Notes: a model not told the origin generated them from the sequence alone. A DNA stretch of 64,000 bases from CAIVPM01 sp964477265 (GCA_964477265.1 CAYZDJ010000004.1:160416-224415); one strand, 5' to 3'; shown: positions 44,440 to 53,538, numbered from the stretch's first letter. Translations and numbers: made by a program.

Positions 44440-45444
44440 ATGAAAAAAATAATAGCATCGTTGGGTATGTTGGTTGGTCTTTGTGGTGTTGCTACAGGCC
44501 AGGATTTGAACTTTTCTCAATATTATGAAACGCCTTTGTTACGTAATCCTGCATTGGCTGGTATTTTTAATGGCGATGTAAGGGTTAAGGTAAATTACAG
44601 AAGCCAGTGGGGTAGCATTGCTATGCCTTTTAAAACCTATGCCATGAGTGGTGAGTATAAAATGCCATTGAATAATACAGCTGGAGACTGGGTTACTTTG
44701 GGCTTGCAGGCTACAAGTGATGTGGCAGGCGATGTAAAGCTTAAAAAAACAGCGTTATTGCCTGTTGTTAGCTTCAACAAATCTTTGAGCCAGATTAATA
44801 ACAGTTATTTATCAATTGCATTTATTGGTGGTCCTGTAAATACATCTTTTAATTCACAGGAGTTGAAATTGGTTTCGCCACAGGAGATAGCTAATTTTAG
44901 CAATTTTGGATATACATATTATGATGTTGGTGCTGGTATTACTTATAGCAGCGATTTTGGTGAGGATATTAAATACTATGTTGGTGCAGCAATGTACCAT
45001 ATCAATAATCCTAAGCTTAACTATTTTGCGAATAACTCGGAATATAGTATTTTAGGTAGAAAGCTTGTTTTAAATGCAGGTGTTTCTGCTCAAACAAGTG
45101 ATAACAATAAAGTACAGGGTTACATGGATTATATTAAACAAGATGGCAATGAACAGTTTTTGGCAGGTATGTTATATGGTGTTGATTTTGGAAGAAATTA
45201 CAAGGAAGATAACACTGCTTTTGGAGTAAATTTTGGTGCTTTCTTTAGGTGGGGCGATGCTTTGATACCTGTTATAAATTTTGATATTGATAAGTTAAAT
45301 ATTGGACTTAGCTACGACATTAATATCTCTAAATTAAACACTTATACACAGTATAGAGGTGGTTTGGAGTTAAGTGCAACATACAGAGCTAATTTGAACA
45401 GGAGAAACGCTATGGGTGCAGCAATGAGATGCCCAGGATTTTAG
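44440..45444 (+). CDS. PorP/SprF family T9SS outer-membrane protein
   Basis: A 334-residue beta-barrel protein with signal peptide (MKKIIASLGMLVGLCGVATGQ). The N-terminal motif DLNFSQYYETPLLRNPALAGIFNGDVRV is the hallmark of the PorP/SprF family, and FRVKVNYRSQWGS-like and PVVSFNKS segments follow. Family members act after type IX secretion to receive or anchor a type B-domain protein encoded next door; here that is the 2,879-residue adhesin. The pairing and orientation match the known sprB-sprF arrangement. A terminator ends the unit. Confidence 0.92.
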   Translation: MKKIIASLGMLVGLCGVATGQDLNFSQYYETPLLRNPALAGIFNGDVRVKVNYRSQWGSIAMPFKTYAMSGEYKMPLNNTAGDWVTLGLQATSDVAGDVKLKKTALLPVVSFNKSLSQINNSYLSIAFIGGPVNTSFNSQELKLVSPQEIANFSNFGYTYYDVGAGITYSSDFGEDIKYYVGAAMYHINNPKLNYFANNSEYSILGRKLVLNAGVSAQTSDNNKVQGYMDYIKQDGNEQFLAGMLYGVDFGRNYKEDNTAFGVNFGAFFRWGDALIPVINFDIDKLNIGLSYDINISKLNTYTQYRGGLELSATYRANLNRRNAMGAAMRCPGF

Positions 45445-45464
45445 TTAAATCAAAAATATTTTTT

Positions 45465-45496
45465 AAAACAGTCATCAATTTGGTGACTGTTTTTTT
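45465..45496 (+). terminator. Terminator after PorP/SprF gene
   Basis: AAACAGTCA and TGACTGTTT pair around a nine-base loop and are followed by an eight-T run, a standard intrinsic terminator about 22 bp after the stop codon. Confidence 0.85.
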
Positions 45497-45535
45497 TGTA
45501 ACAAATTCTATATGCAATACAATATTTCCTACACC

Positions 45536-45543
45536 TACATTTG
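45536..45543 (+). promoter_or_regulatory. -7 box upstream of FAH-family gene
   Basis: TACATTTG is an exact match to TAnnTTTG and lies 25 bp before the ATG. No convincing TTG was seen at the usual upstream distance. Confidence 0.5.
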
Positions 45544-45568
45544 CATCTCGTTTACCAATTCTTTTTAA

Positions 45569-46594
45569 ATGAAACTTGTAACATATTTAACAAAAGATGG
45601 CCATGATCAATTGGCTTTTTTTCATGAAGGGCATTTATATAATACAGATGCAATGAATCCTGAATTGCCTGGCTCTATGTCTATGTTTTTGCAATATTGG
45701 GATGATTATTTTCCGATAGCACAGGCAACCAATGCTGCTATAGTTGAAGGCAAGTTATCAAGTAATATTAGTGTGGAATATAGCAATGCAAAGGTTTTGG
45801 CACCTGTTCCTTTTCCTACAAGTTGCAGAGATGGTTATGCTTTTAGACAGCACGTTGCAGCAGCACGAAGAAATAGAAAAGTTGAAATGATTGCAGAGTT
45901 TGATCAATATCCAATATTTTATTTTACCAATCACAATAGTATTCAAGGTCCTGGCGAAATAAAATGCATGCCAGACCATTTTAATAAATTAGATTTTGAA
46001 TTGGAAGCTGCAATAGTTATTTGCAAAAATGGAAGAAACATTAAAGCTGCTGAAGCAGATGAATATATTGGTGGTTTAATGATTATGAATGATATGAGTG
46101 CAAGAACATTGCAAATGGAAGAAATGCTGTTGAATCTTGGTCCTGCAAAAGGAAAAGATTTTTCAACTGTTATAGGCCCAATGTTGGTTACACTTGATGA
46201 ACTTGAGCATTTAGAAGTTGCTTGCAAACCCAACCATACTGGCAAAAGCTGGAACTTGAAAATGACTTGTAAAGTAAATAATATACAAGTGAGTGAAGGC
46301 AATGTAAGTGATATGGATTGGACATTTGCTGAAATAATAGAACGTTGCAGTTATGGTGTAAACCTGCATGCAGGCGATGTAATTGGTAGTGGCACAGTAG
46401 GCACAGGTTGCTTTTTAGAATTGAATGGCACTGGACTTTTAAATGATTCTAACTACCAAGTGCAATGGCTTAAAGAAAATGATATTGTTGAAATGCAAAT
46501 TGATGGATTAGGAACTTTGGTAAACAATATTGTTAAAGAAGATGGGCAGGATGATTTTAGTTTGTTGGCTTTGAAGAAGTCAGTAAGTCAATAA
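45569..46594 (+). CDS. Fumarylacetoacetate hydrolase-family protein
   Basis: A 341-residue FAH-fold enzyme. The conserved core includes YFTNHNSIQGPGEI, DFELEAAIVICKNGRNI (metal Glu residues), YIGGLMIMNDMSARTLQ and GDVIGSGTVGTGCFLELNG. The length and the N-terminal domain (MKLVTYLTKDGHDQLAFF) resemble the group that includes true fumarylacetoacetases and related hydrolases of aromatic breakdown. A phenylalanine hydroxylase is encoded 3 kb downstream, which fits tyrosine catabolism, but hmgA and hppD are not in view. The final residues KKSVSQ are translated from a tandem repeat. Confidence 0.82.
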   Translation: MKLVTYLTKDGHDQLAFFHEGHLYNTDAMNPELPGSMSMFLQYWDDYFPIAQATNAAIVEGKLSSNISVEYSNAKVLAPVPFPTSCRDGYAFRQHVAAARRNRKVEMIAEFDQYPIFYFTNHNSIQGPGEIKCMPDHFNKLDFELEAAIVICKNGRNIKAAEADEYIGGLMIMNDMSARTLQMEEMLLNLGPAKGKDFSTVIGPMLVTLDELEHLEVACKPNHTGKSWNLKMTCKVNNIQVSEGNVSDMDWTFAEIIERCSYGVNLHAGDVIGSGTVGTGCFLELNGTGLLNDSNYQVQWLKENDIVEMQIDGLGTLVNNIVKEDGQDDFSLLALKKSVSQ

Positions 46595-46607
46595 AGTCAG
46601 TAAGTCA
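46577..46607. repeat. 17-bp-period tandem repeat across a stop codon
   Basis: AAGTCAGTAAGTCA occurs at 46577-46590 and again at 46594-46607. The first copy encodes the C-terminus of the FAH-family protein. A half-element reading CTCTGTGTCTTTGCATC follows at about 46613. Confidence 0.65.
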
Positions 46608-46666
46608 TTTTCCTCTGTGTCTTTGCATCTTGATTGCTTTGCGTGTAATAAAAAATAAAATAAAAA

Positions 46667-47854
46667 TTGTTAGATAAATCTCAAAAAATAAAAACTGAAG
46701 AACGTGCTATACTAATAGGCGTAATTCAAAAAGATCAAACCAACGAACAAGTTGAAGAATATTTGGCAGAACTAGCTTTTCTTGCAGAAACAGCAGGTGC
46801 TATTACTGTTAAAACATTTACACAAAAACTGGATAGACCAGACAGTAAAACCTTTGTGGGCAAAGGAAAGCTTGAAGAAATTAGAGATTATGTGCATAGT
46901 AAAAATATTGATCTTGTAATTTTTGATGATGAGCTTACAGGTTCGCAACTTTTAAACATTAGTGATGTTGTTAAAACAACCATACTTGATAGAAGCGATT
47001 TAATACTTGACATTTTTGCACGCAGGGCAAGAACATCACAAGCTAAAACACAAGTAGAATTAGCACAATACCAGTATTTGTTGCCTCGCTTAAAGGGTAT
47101 GTGGAAACACTTGGAAAGACAAGGTGGGGGTATTGGTACACGTGGGCCAGGTGAAACAGAAATAGAAACAGACAGGCGTATTGTTAAAGATAAAATATCC
47201 TTACTACGCAAGCGTTTGGTAGAAATAGACAAGCAATCTTTTACACAAAGAAAAGAACGTGGCGAATTGATTAGAGTATCATTAGTTGGTTATACAAATG
47301 TGGGCAAAAGCACATTGATGAACACGCTAAGTAAAAGCGATGTATTTGCAGAGAATAAATTATTTGCAACGCTTGATACCACTACACGTAAAGTTGTTTT
47401 TGAAAATACTCCTTTCCTTTTAAGCGATACAGTAGGGTTTATTCGTAAGCTTCCACACCATTTGGTAGAGAGTTTTAAAAGCACTTTAGATGAAGTGAGA
47501 GAGGCTGATATTTTATTGCACGTGGTAGATTTATCTCATCCTCAACACGAAGACCAAATTGGTACAGTAAACAAAACCCTGCAAGAGCTGAAAGCCTTTG
47601 ATAAGCCTATTTTAACCATTTTTAATAAAATAGACTTATACGAAAAAAACAATTTTGATGATTGGTTAAGTGATGAAATTAAAGATGATATACGCAGAGA
47701 AATAAATGAAAAATGGCATAATACTACGCAAGGCAATTGTGTGTTTATTTCTGCATTAGAAAAACAAAACCTTGAAGAGCTTCGCAATATTATTCTACAA
47801 AAAGTAAGAGATATGTATGCTATTAGATATCCTTACAAAACAATGTTATATTAA
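46667..47854 (+). CDS. hflX: GTPase HflX
   Basis: Ribosome-splitting GTPase acting in stress recovery. At 395 residues it has the N-terminal HflX domain (FVGKGKLEEIR at about 63-73, GTRGPGETEIETDRR at 157-171) and the G domain with P-loop GYTNVGKS (208-215), the G3 DTVGFIRKLPHHLVESFKSTL and NKID. The start is a TTG codon; no in-frame ATG precedes the conserved ERAILIGVI, and MLDKSQ is a plausible opening. The gene stands alone between the FAH-family gene and a strong terminator. Confidence 0.95.
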   Translation: MLDKSQKIKTEERAILIGVIQKDQTNEQVEEYLAELAFLAETAGAITVKTFTQKLDRPDSKTFVGKGKLEEIRDYVHSKNIDLVIFDDELTGSQLLNISDVVKTTILDRSDLILDIFARRARTSQAKTQVELAQYQYLLPRLKGMWKHLERQGGGIGTRGPGETEIETDRRIVKDKISLLRKRLVEIDKQSFTQRKERGELIRVSLVGYTNVGKSTLMNTLSKSDVFAENKLFATLDTTTRKVVFENTPFLLSDTVGFIRKLPHHLVESFKSTLDEVREADILLHVVDLSHPQHEDQIGTVNKTLQELKAFDKPILTIFNKIDLYEKNNFDDWLSDEIKDDIRREINEKWHNTTQGNCVFISALEKQNLEELRNIILQKVRDMYAIRYPYKTMLY

Positions 47855-47907
47855 GTTTTGCTATTGTTGTATTCTTTGTTTTTTGTGTAGATGCAAAACT
47901 ATAAAAC

Positions 47908-47946
47908 AAAAGAAGTTTATTGAAAATCATTCAATAAACTTCTTTT
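47908..47946. terminator. Bidirectional terminator after hflX
   Basis: AAAAGAAGTTTATTGA and TCAATAAACTTCTTTT enclose a seven-base loop. The A and T runs on both sides let it serve hflX and, in the other direction, the dinB-like transcript. Confidence 0.85.
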
Positions 47947-48019
47947 AAAATATTAAATGTGGTGTGTTACAAAAGAATTTATCAACTGTTTTTACCACAT
48001 TGCTATTGCTACTATTTAG

Positions 48020-48523
48020 CTAAAAACTTTGTGCATCATCTGCAGTTGGTCCATACATGCCAGGAAGCTTAATATTAAGTAAACGCAGGTAAACTGTTAG
48101 TTGCCCACGATGATGATATAAATGATTTAAGCACCAACTACGTGTTACTGCTGCTTTTGGCATGGTAAAATAAACCTGTTCTCCATTTCTCATTGTCCAT
48201 GGTTTTGCAAATTCCTCATCCGCAACCTCACTTAAAATCTTTGTTGCCTTTGCAACAAGGTCATCGTGCATAGCCAGTATATCTGCTGTACTGGTAATTT
48301 CTTTTGGTTTATAATCTCCAACAGAAAAATCAAGCACATCTTGCAACAAGCACTCTTTCCACCAACCAGTTATTTCTACTACATGCGTAGTCAGTCTTTT
48401 TAAAGACATTGATTTTTCATGTGGCTTAAAATCTGCTTTATCAAAAGGTACAACTTCCAACAATTTTCTTGTGTTTGCACATTCTTGTAATACTTCTGCT
48501 AACAGTGTTTTTCCAATGCTCAT
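48020..48523 (-). CDS. DinB family protein
   Basis: A 167-residue four-helix bundle of the DinB/YfiT type. The three metal-binding His are visible at THVVEI (about residue 47) and LNHLYHHRGQ (about 133 and 137). Family members include thiol transferases and damage-inducible proteins, mostly without known substrate. The 167-residue length is normal. The gene begins one base after the stop of the upstream Sel1-type gene and is likely co-transcribed with it, although no functional link is known. Confidence 0.85.
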   Translation of the reverse strand: MSIGKTLLAEVLQECANTRKLLEVVPFDKADFKPHEKSMSLKRLTTHVVEITGWWKECLLQDVLDFSVGDYKPKEITSTADILAMHDDLVAKATKILSEVADEEFAKPWTMRNGEQVYFTMPKAAVTRSWCLNHLYHHRGQLTVYLRLLNIKLPGMYGPTADDAQSF

Positions 48524-48524
48524 A

Positions 48525-49043
48525 TTAATTCTTTTTGCTTAGTCTTTGTTTTATTCTTGCAATGTCTTCATCAACATACATGTTACCTGCACGTTTTGCT
48601 TTAGTGTACCATTCAAGAGCTTTGGTAATATTTTGTTCAACGCCATAGCCATTTTCATAAAATCCACCAATTGCTTTTATTGCATCAGGGTCGCCAAGTT
48701 TAGTAGCATTTCCACTAGCTCTTTTGTAATAGTCTAATGCCATGTTCATATTGCTGTCAACACCTTCACCATTTTGTTGCATTAAACCCAGGCGATATAA
48801 GGCAGCATTTTTCGATTCCCATTTTCCTTTTGCGTAGCTTGCTTTTTCCCAAAAATATCTTGCTGGTCCCATAGAGTCTAACTTATAATTATCCCAACCT
48901 AAATTGTAATAAATTGTAGCACTATCAGGCGTTGCAGCTTTTGCAACAGCAGTTCCTGTTTTCTTGGTTTTGTAAGAATTTGTAGTTTGTGCAGATGCTG
49001 ATAAAACACTAGCAACAAATAGCAGTAGAAAAAATTGTTTCAT
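48525..49043 (-). CDS. Secreted Sel1-repeat protein
   Basis: I place the start at the ATG at 49043, which gives a clean signal peptide (MKQFFLLLFVASVLSASAQ); the frame is open 42 bases further upstream but that extension is not signal-like. The 172-residue product has a TPR-like helix pair followed by two Sel1 repeats (AALYRLGLMQQNGEGVDSNM and AIKAIGGFYENGYGVEQNI, each leading into AxxYYxxA). Sel1 proteins are usually scaffolds for protein contacts. The role here is unknown. It is followed by the DinB-family gene with a one-base gap. Confidence 0.78.
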   Translation of the reverse strand: MKQFFLLLFVASVLSASAQTTNSYKTKKTGTAVAKAATPDSATIYYNLGWDNYKLDSMGPARYFWEKASYAKGKWESKNAALYRLGLMQQNGEGVDSNMNMALDYYKRASGNATKLGDPDAIKAIGGFYENGYGVEQNITKALEWYTKAKRAGNMYVDEDIARIKQRLSKKN

Positions 49044-49232
49044 ATTATTAGAATTAAAATTTTGCGAAAGGTAGTTGGCTTTCAAGCATTTTGCTTTAGT
49101 GTGAATTAAATTTATAAAACAAAGCTGTAATAAACATTTTGCATGGTAAATATTTTTAAATAACTAACACCTGTAATCTATTTTTTTATTTTTTGTTAGT
49201 TTCTATATATTATCTTTATTAAAATTTTTGAT

Positions 49233-49970
49233 ATGAGATACGATATGGTGGCAAATATGGTACAACATTATAAAGACTACACAAAAGAGGATTTTGACGT
49301 ATGGAAAATTTTATATGAAAGGCAAATGCCACAATTGCAAAAAGTAGCTGCAACAGAGTATTTGCATGGTTTGCAAAAAATAGGTTTTACACCTAATGCT
49401 ATTCCAGATATTGAAGAAACCAACAGGCTTTTAGCTGCACAAACAGGCTGGCAATTAATTGTTGTACCTGGTATAATTAAAGAGCCAGATTTTTTTAATT
49501 TGCTTTCGCAAAAAAAATTTCCAGCAACAACATGGCTTCGCAAAAAAGAACAACTTGATTACCTGCCAGAGCCTGATATGTTTCATGATGTTTTTGGTCA
49601 TGTTCCTGTATTAACTGATTTTCATTTTACCGAATTCTTTCAGGCTATTGGAACGCTTGGTGTGCAATACCTGCAGCACGAAAACATTGTAGCTATGCTG
49701 GGCAGGCTGTATTGGTTTACTGTAGAATTTGGATTAATAAAAACAGCTAATGAACTTAAAATTTTTGGTGCTGGTATTATTTCATCTTATGGAGAAACTC
49801 AGTTTTGCTTAAGCGAAAAACCCAAACATATACCTTACAATACAGAACAAATAATGAATACATCTTACGAAAATGACCATATACAAGATACTTATTTTGT
49901 CATTAATTCATTCGAAGAATTGTACCATAGCATTGATACAATTAAACAAGTAATTGCAAAAAATATTTAA
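49233..49970 (+). CDS. phhA: Phenylalanine 4-monooxygenase
   Basis: Pterin-dependent aromatic amino-acid hydroxylase that turns phenylalanine into tyrosine. The iron ligands are His118 and His123 in PDMFHDVFGHVP and Glu165 in WFTVEFGLI. The segment LPEPDMFHDVFGH and GAGIISSYGE are signature motifs. The 245-residue length is that of the bacterial single-domain enzyme lacking a regulatory domain. The gene may start at either ATG near 49233 or 49245. It fits with the FAH-family gene 2.6 kb upstream as parts of phenylalanine/tyrosine use, though they are not in one operon. Confidence 0.93.
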   Translation: MRYDMVANMVQHYKDYTKEDFDVWKILYERQMPQLQKVAATEYLHGLQKIGFTPNAIPDIEETNRLLAAQTGWQLIVVPGIIKEPDFFNLLSQKKFPATTWLRKKEQLDYLPEPDMFHDVFGHVPVLTDFHFTEFFQAIGTLGVQYLQHENIVAMLGRLYWFTVEFGLIKTANELKIFGAGIISSYGETQFCLSEKPKHIPYNTEQIMNTSYENDHIQDTYFVINSFEELYHSIDTIKQVIAKNI

Positions 49971-50030
49971 CAAAGTTTTGTGATAAATTTATACTAAAGC
50001 TATGCAGTTTTGCGTAGCTTTATTTTTATT

Positions 50031-50807
50031 ATGCCAAAAACCACAACTAAGGTTAAAACTATTTACAAAGTATTGTTGCTGTTGATTTTTGTGGCAATAA
50101 TACTTTTTGGTTTTTGGTATTATTTGCAATATAAATTAGAGCAAAAAAGTGAACAGACTTTTTACAAGGCATTTGGCACAACCATTCCTAACAACTATAA
50201 AATTCATGGTATTGATGTAAGCAAATATCAGAGCTATATTTACTGGACATCGGTTAAAAAAATGAAGATTGACAGCATTACAATTGACTTTGCATTTATA
50301 AAAGCAACCGAAGGCACCGATAACGTTGATGCAATGTTTAAACGCAATTGGCAATTAAGCAAACAAAACAATGTAACTCGTGGTGCATACCATTTTTTTA
50401 TTGCTACAAAAGATGGAAAACAACAGGCAAAGAATTTTATAAGTAACGTAAAATTACAAAAAGGTGATATGCTTCCAGTGCTTGATATAGAAGAAGATTA
50501 TGATGTGCCAGCTTTAATATTTAAGCAGCGTATAAAAGATTGTTTAATAGAGCTGGAAAAACAATATGGAGTAAAACCAATTATATATTCTTACGCTAAT
50601 TTTTATGAAAATTATTTGGCAAATAATTTTGCCGAATACCCAATTTGGATTGCACATTACACAGATGAAAATGAACCAAACATTGATAAAAACTGGCTTT
50701 TTTGGCAACACAGCCAAACAGGAAAAGTAAATGGCATTACAGAAAATGTGGACTTTAATGTATTTAATGGCGATTCGCTGGCTTTTACTAAAATATTATT
50801 AAAGTAA
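50031..50807 (+). CDS. GH25 family lysozyme, membrane-anchored
   Basis: The start is taken at the ATG at 50031 rather than a TTG 21 bases upstream. The 258-residue protein has a cytoplasmic basic tip, one membrane helix (about residues 13-33) and a GH25 muramidase domain. Catalytic residues are visible: Asp62 in HGIDVSKYQ, and Asp152 and Glu154 in VLDIEED. FAFIKATEGT and RGAYHFF are typical motifs. It should cut peptidoglycan from the periplasmic side, either in wall remodelling or defence. It is an isolated gene after phhA. Confidence 0.88.
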   Translation: MPKTTTKVKTIYKVLLLLIFVAIILFGFWYYLQYKLEQKSEQTFYKAFGTTIPNNYKIHGIDVSKYQSYIYWTSVKKMKIDSITIDFAFIKATEGTDNVDAMFKRNWQLSKQNNVTRGAYHFFIATKDGKQQAKNFISNVKLQKGDMLPVLDIEEDYDVPALIFKQRIKDCLIELEKQYGVKPIIYSYANFYENYLANNFAEYPIWIAHYTDENEPNIDKNWLFWQHSQTGKVNGITENVDFNVFNGDSLAFTKILLK

Positions 50808-50854
50808 TTTTTCTTGTCCCAGTCTTCCTTTACTTTGTCTCTTAAAACAATTTT

Positions 50855-51361
50855 ATGCTAGATAATTTATTAGAGCTTGTAAAATCTCATGCTACAGAAG
50901 GTATTATTAATAATCCTGCTATACCAAATGAACATAATGATGCAGCAGTACAAGTTGCATCTTCATCAATTTTTGATACGCTGAAAAACGCTGCAAGTGG
51001 CGGTAATTTTAGCGATATTGTAAGTATGTTTAATGGTGGGGGCAATAATGCAGCTTTATCGCCTTTGGTAAATATTATGCAAAATGATATGGTGCAAAAT
51101 CTAATGCACAAATTTGGCTTAGATCAGGCAGCAGCAAGCAATGCAGCAAGTAATGTATTGCCAAACGCAATAAGCAGTTTAGTTAATAAAACAAACGACC
51201 CAAATGATAGCAGCTTTAACATTCAGGATATTATAAGCAAGGTAAGTGGTGGTGCAGGTGGTTTTGATATTGGTAGTTTAGTAAGTAAATTTACTGGTGG
51301 TAATAATAGCCAAAGTGGTGGTGGAATTATGGATAGTATTAAAGGTTTATTTGGAAACTAA
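50855..51361 (+). CDS. DUF937-like helical protein
   Basis: A 168-residue protein built of short helices separated by Gly/Asn-rich turns (NGGGNNAALSPLV, GGAGGFDIGSLVSKFTGGNN). The segment MVQNLMHKFGLDQAAASNAASNVLPNAISSLV matches the DUF937/YidB-type pattern of a hydrophobic helix pair. No signal peptide or membrane segment is seen. Function unknown. The gene is preceded by a TTACTTTG-like promoter box near 50829 and ended by a strong hairpin. Confidence 0.65.
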   Translation: MLDNLLELVKSHATEGIINNPAIPNEHNDAAVQVASSSIFDTLKNAASGGNFSDIVSMFNGGGNNAALSPLVNIMQNDMVQNLMHKFGLDQAAASNAASNVLPNAISSLVNKTNDPNDSSFNIQDIISKVSGGAGGFDIGSLVSKFTGGNNSQSGGGIMDSIKGLFGN

Positions 51362-51386
51362 TAGTCGATATTTTATTAATATTTTT

Positions 51387-51416
51387 AAAAGAGTTGGGCA
51401 TTTTCTCAACTCTTTT
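51387..51416 (+). terminator. Terminator after DUF937-like gene
   Basis: AAAAGAGTTG and CAACTCTTTT pair around a ten-base loop, followed by more T residues. It separates this gene from korB. Confidence 0.85.
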
Positions 51417-51501
51417 TTGTTGCAATCAAGTGCATGAATAAAATAAATTTTTCAAAACTTAAAATTCACCAACACTTACCTTTACACCAAATTGAAATGG
51501 T

Positions 51502-52533
51502 ATGAGTACAGAAACAGTATTGCCTACGCTTACAGCAAAAGATTTTGCAACAGACCAGGAAGTACGCTGGTGTCCAGGATGTGGAGATTACAGCATTCTT
51601 GCACAAGTGCAAAAAGTAATGCCAACACTTAATGTGCCTAAGGAAAATATTGTAATTATCTCTGGAATTGGCTGTAGCAGCAGGTTTCCTTATTATATGA
51701 ATACTTATGGCATGCACAGCATTCATGGTAGGGCTACTGCAATTGCAAGTGGTTTAAAAGCAGCACGACCAGATTTAAGTGTGTGGATTGTGAGTGGTGA
51801 TGGAGATAGCTTAAGTATTGGTGGCAACCATACTATTCATTTGCTACGTAGAAATTTTGATGTAAATATGTTGGTGTTTAATAACCAGATTTATGGTTTA
51901 ACAAAAGGACAATATTCGCCAACAAGCGAAGAACATAAAATTACTAAAAGCACACCTTATGGCAGTATTGATCATCCATTTAATCCATTGGCATTAGCAA
52001 TGGGTGCAGATGCAACTTTTATTGCACGCAGTATGGATAGAGATGTAAAACATTTGCAACAAATACTAATAGAAGCCAATAAACATAAAGGTTCCAGCTT
52101 TGTAGAGATTTACCAGAACTGCAATATTTTTAATGATGGTGCTTTTGAAATTTTTACAGAAAAAGGAACAAAAGCAGACGAAGCTTTGTTTTTGGAACAA
52201 GGTAAACCATTGGTTTTTGGTGCAAATAGAAACAAGGGAATTAAGCTTGATGGCTTTAAGCCAATTGTTGTAGAAATAGGAGAAGGAATAAGCGAAAGTG
52301 ATTTATGGGTACACGATGAAAATGATTTTTACAAAGCACAGATATTGGTTAGAATGTTTGACAATCCTCAAAACACGCATCATTTACCACGCCCATTTGG
52401 TGTATTTTATAAAACAGAAAGAGCTTGCTACGAAGATGTAATGAAGTTGCAAATAGAAGAGATAATTGCTACAAAAGGTAAGGGGGATTTAGATAAATTA
52501 CTTAGAGGAAAAGAAGTTTGGGAGATCGTATAA
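51502..52533 (+). CDS. korB: 2-oxoacid:ferredoxin oxidoreductase beta subunit (KorB type)
   Basis: The 343-residue thiamine-diphosphate subunit of a 2-oxoglutarate- or related 2-oxoacid:ferredoxin oxidoreductase. CPGCGDY (residues 24-30) is the usual iron-sulfur/TPP-adjacent motif, IGCSSRFPYYMNTYGMHSIHGRA and GDGDSLSIGGNHTIHLLRRN bind thiamine diphosphate, and NNQIYGLTKGQ follows. The longer C-terminal part (DDGAFEIF... LDKLLRGKEVWEIV) is normal for the type. The alpha subunit gene korA usually lies directly upstream; here a terminator and an unrelated gene are found instead. Confidence 0.9.
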   Translation: MSTETVLPTLTAKDFATDQEVRWCPGCGDYSILAQVQKVMPTLNVPKENIVIISGIGCSSRFPYYMNTYGMHSIHGRATAIASGLKAARPDLSVWIVSGDGDSLSIGGNHTIHLLRRNFDVNMLVFNNQIYGLTKGQYSPTSEEHKITKSTPYGSIDHPFNPLALAMGADATFIARSMDRDVKHLQQILIEANKHKGSSFVEIYQNCNIFNDGAFEIFTEKGTKADEALFLEQGKPLVFGANRNKGIKLDGFKPIVVEIGEGISESDLWVHDENDFYKAQILVRMFDNPQNTHHLPRPFGVFYKTERACYEDVMKLQIEEIIATKGKGDLDKLLRGKEVWEIV

Positions 52534-52596
52534 ATCTTTTATTAAGGGAATTAGTTGGCATTAAAACTTGTATATTTACGCATACTCGTTTGCTGA

Positions 52597-53499
52597 ATGT
52601 ACATGAAAAAAATATTTCTATTTTTAACAATTGCTTTGTCAATAAGGGTTATAGCCAGCGACTCTGCAAAAATTGTTATTCACTTTCCATTCAATCAATC
52701 TGCATTAACAGCACAGTCAATATATACTATTGATTCATTTATTGCAACATTCGATACATCAAAAAACTTTATTACAAGCATTGCAATTGCTGGACATACC
52801 GACCAAATTGGAAGCAATACTTACAATCAAAAATTATCGCTACAAAGAGCTACTGAAACTGCAAATTATTTAAAGCAAAAAATAAGTAAAAGCAACCTCA
52901 TAAACGTTGTTAATGGCTTTGGTAAAACACAACTTATAACACCTGAATTTGCTGAAGAAAAAAGATACTGGAACAGAAGGGTTGAAATTATTATTTACCA
53001 TCAAATAAAAGTTGAACATAAAGTTGCAATACTTAAACCTGTTGATACAGTAAAACCAATTGTAAATACACCACCAACTTACACACCACCACGAAAAATA
53101 TCAGAAATATTAAACGACACAAGTATTCAAATAGGCGATACTGTTGAGTTGCCATACATTTTGTTTATTGGTGGTTTACACGATTTTCAACCGCTATCTT
53201 ATCCTCATTTAGACGAATTGTTTTTTGCCATGCGTGATAATCCAAATTTAGAAATAGAAATTCAGGGGCACATTTGCTGTGCAAGTGGTACTGGCGATGG
53301 AGTTGATTTTAGTACTGGAAGAAGTAATTTATCTGTAGCACGAGCAAGGGCTGTGTATGACTTTTTGGTTAAAAGTGGTATTGATGCAAGTCGTTTAAGC
53401 TATAAAGGTTTTGGACACCGTTTTCCCTTAACAAAAGAACGTAATGAATTGGAGCAAGCCCGTAATAGAAGAGTTGAAATAAAGATTATTAAAAAATAG
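52597..53499 (+). CDS. Secreted protein with two OmpA-like domains
   Basis: The 300-residue product has a signal peptide (about residues 1-20; the ATG at 52603 would serve equally well). Two OmpA C-like peptidoglycan-binding domains are present. The first (about 24-133) contains IAGHTDQIGSNTYNQKLSLQRA and ends WNRRVEI. The second (about 190-298) contains IEIQGHICCASGTGDG, LSVARARAVYDFLVKSGI and ends ARNRRVEIKIIKK. The NRRVEI ends are the family mark. No beta-barrel is attached, so it probably links periplasmic partners to peptidoglycan. Two tandem OmpA domains without a membrane anchor are uncommon. Confidence 0.8.
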   Translation: MYMKKIFLFLTIALSIRVIASDSAKIVIHFPFNQSALTAQSIYTIDSFIATFDTSKNFITSIAIAGHTDQIGSNTYNQKLSLQRATETANYLKQKISKSNLINVVNGFGKTQLITPEFAEEKRYWNRRVEIIIYHQIKVEHKVAILKPVDTVKPIVNTPPTYTPPRKISEILNDTSIQIGDTVELPYILFIGGLHDFQPLSYPHLDELFFAMRDNPNLEIEIQGHICCASGTGDGVDFSTGRSNLSVARARAVYDFLVKSGIDASRLSYKGFGHRFPLTKERNELEQARNRRVEIKIIKK

Positions 53500-53538
53500 T
53501 TGCATAGCTAACTAATTTTGCTTTATTTTGTTTTTCCT

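Noticed and set aside
52518..52733. 71-codon frame overlapping korB end and the OmpA-domain gene
   Set aside because: It overlaps two well-supported genes in another frame and has no family features.
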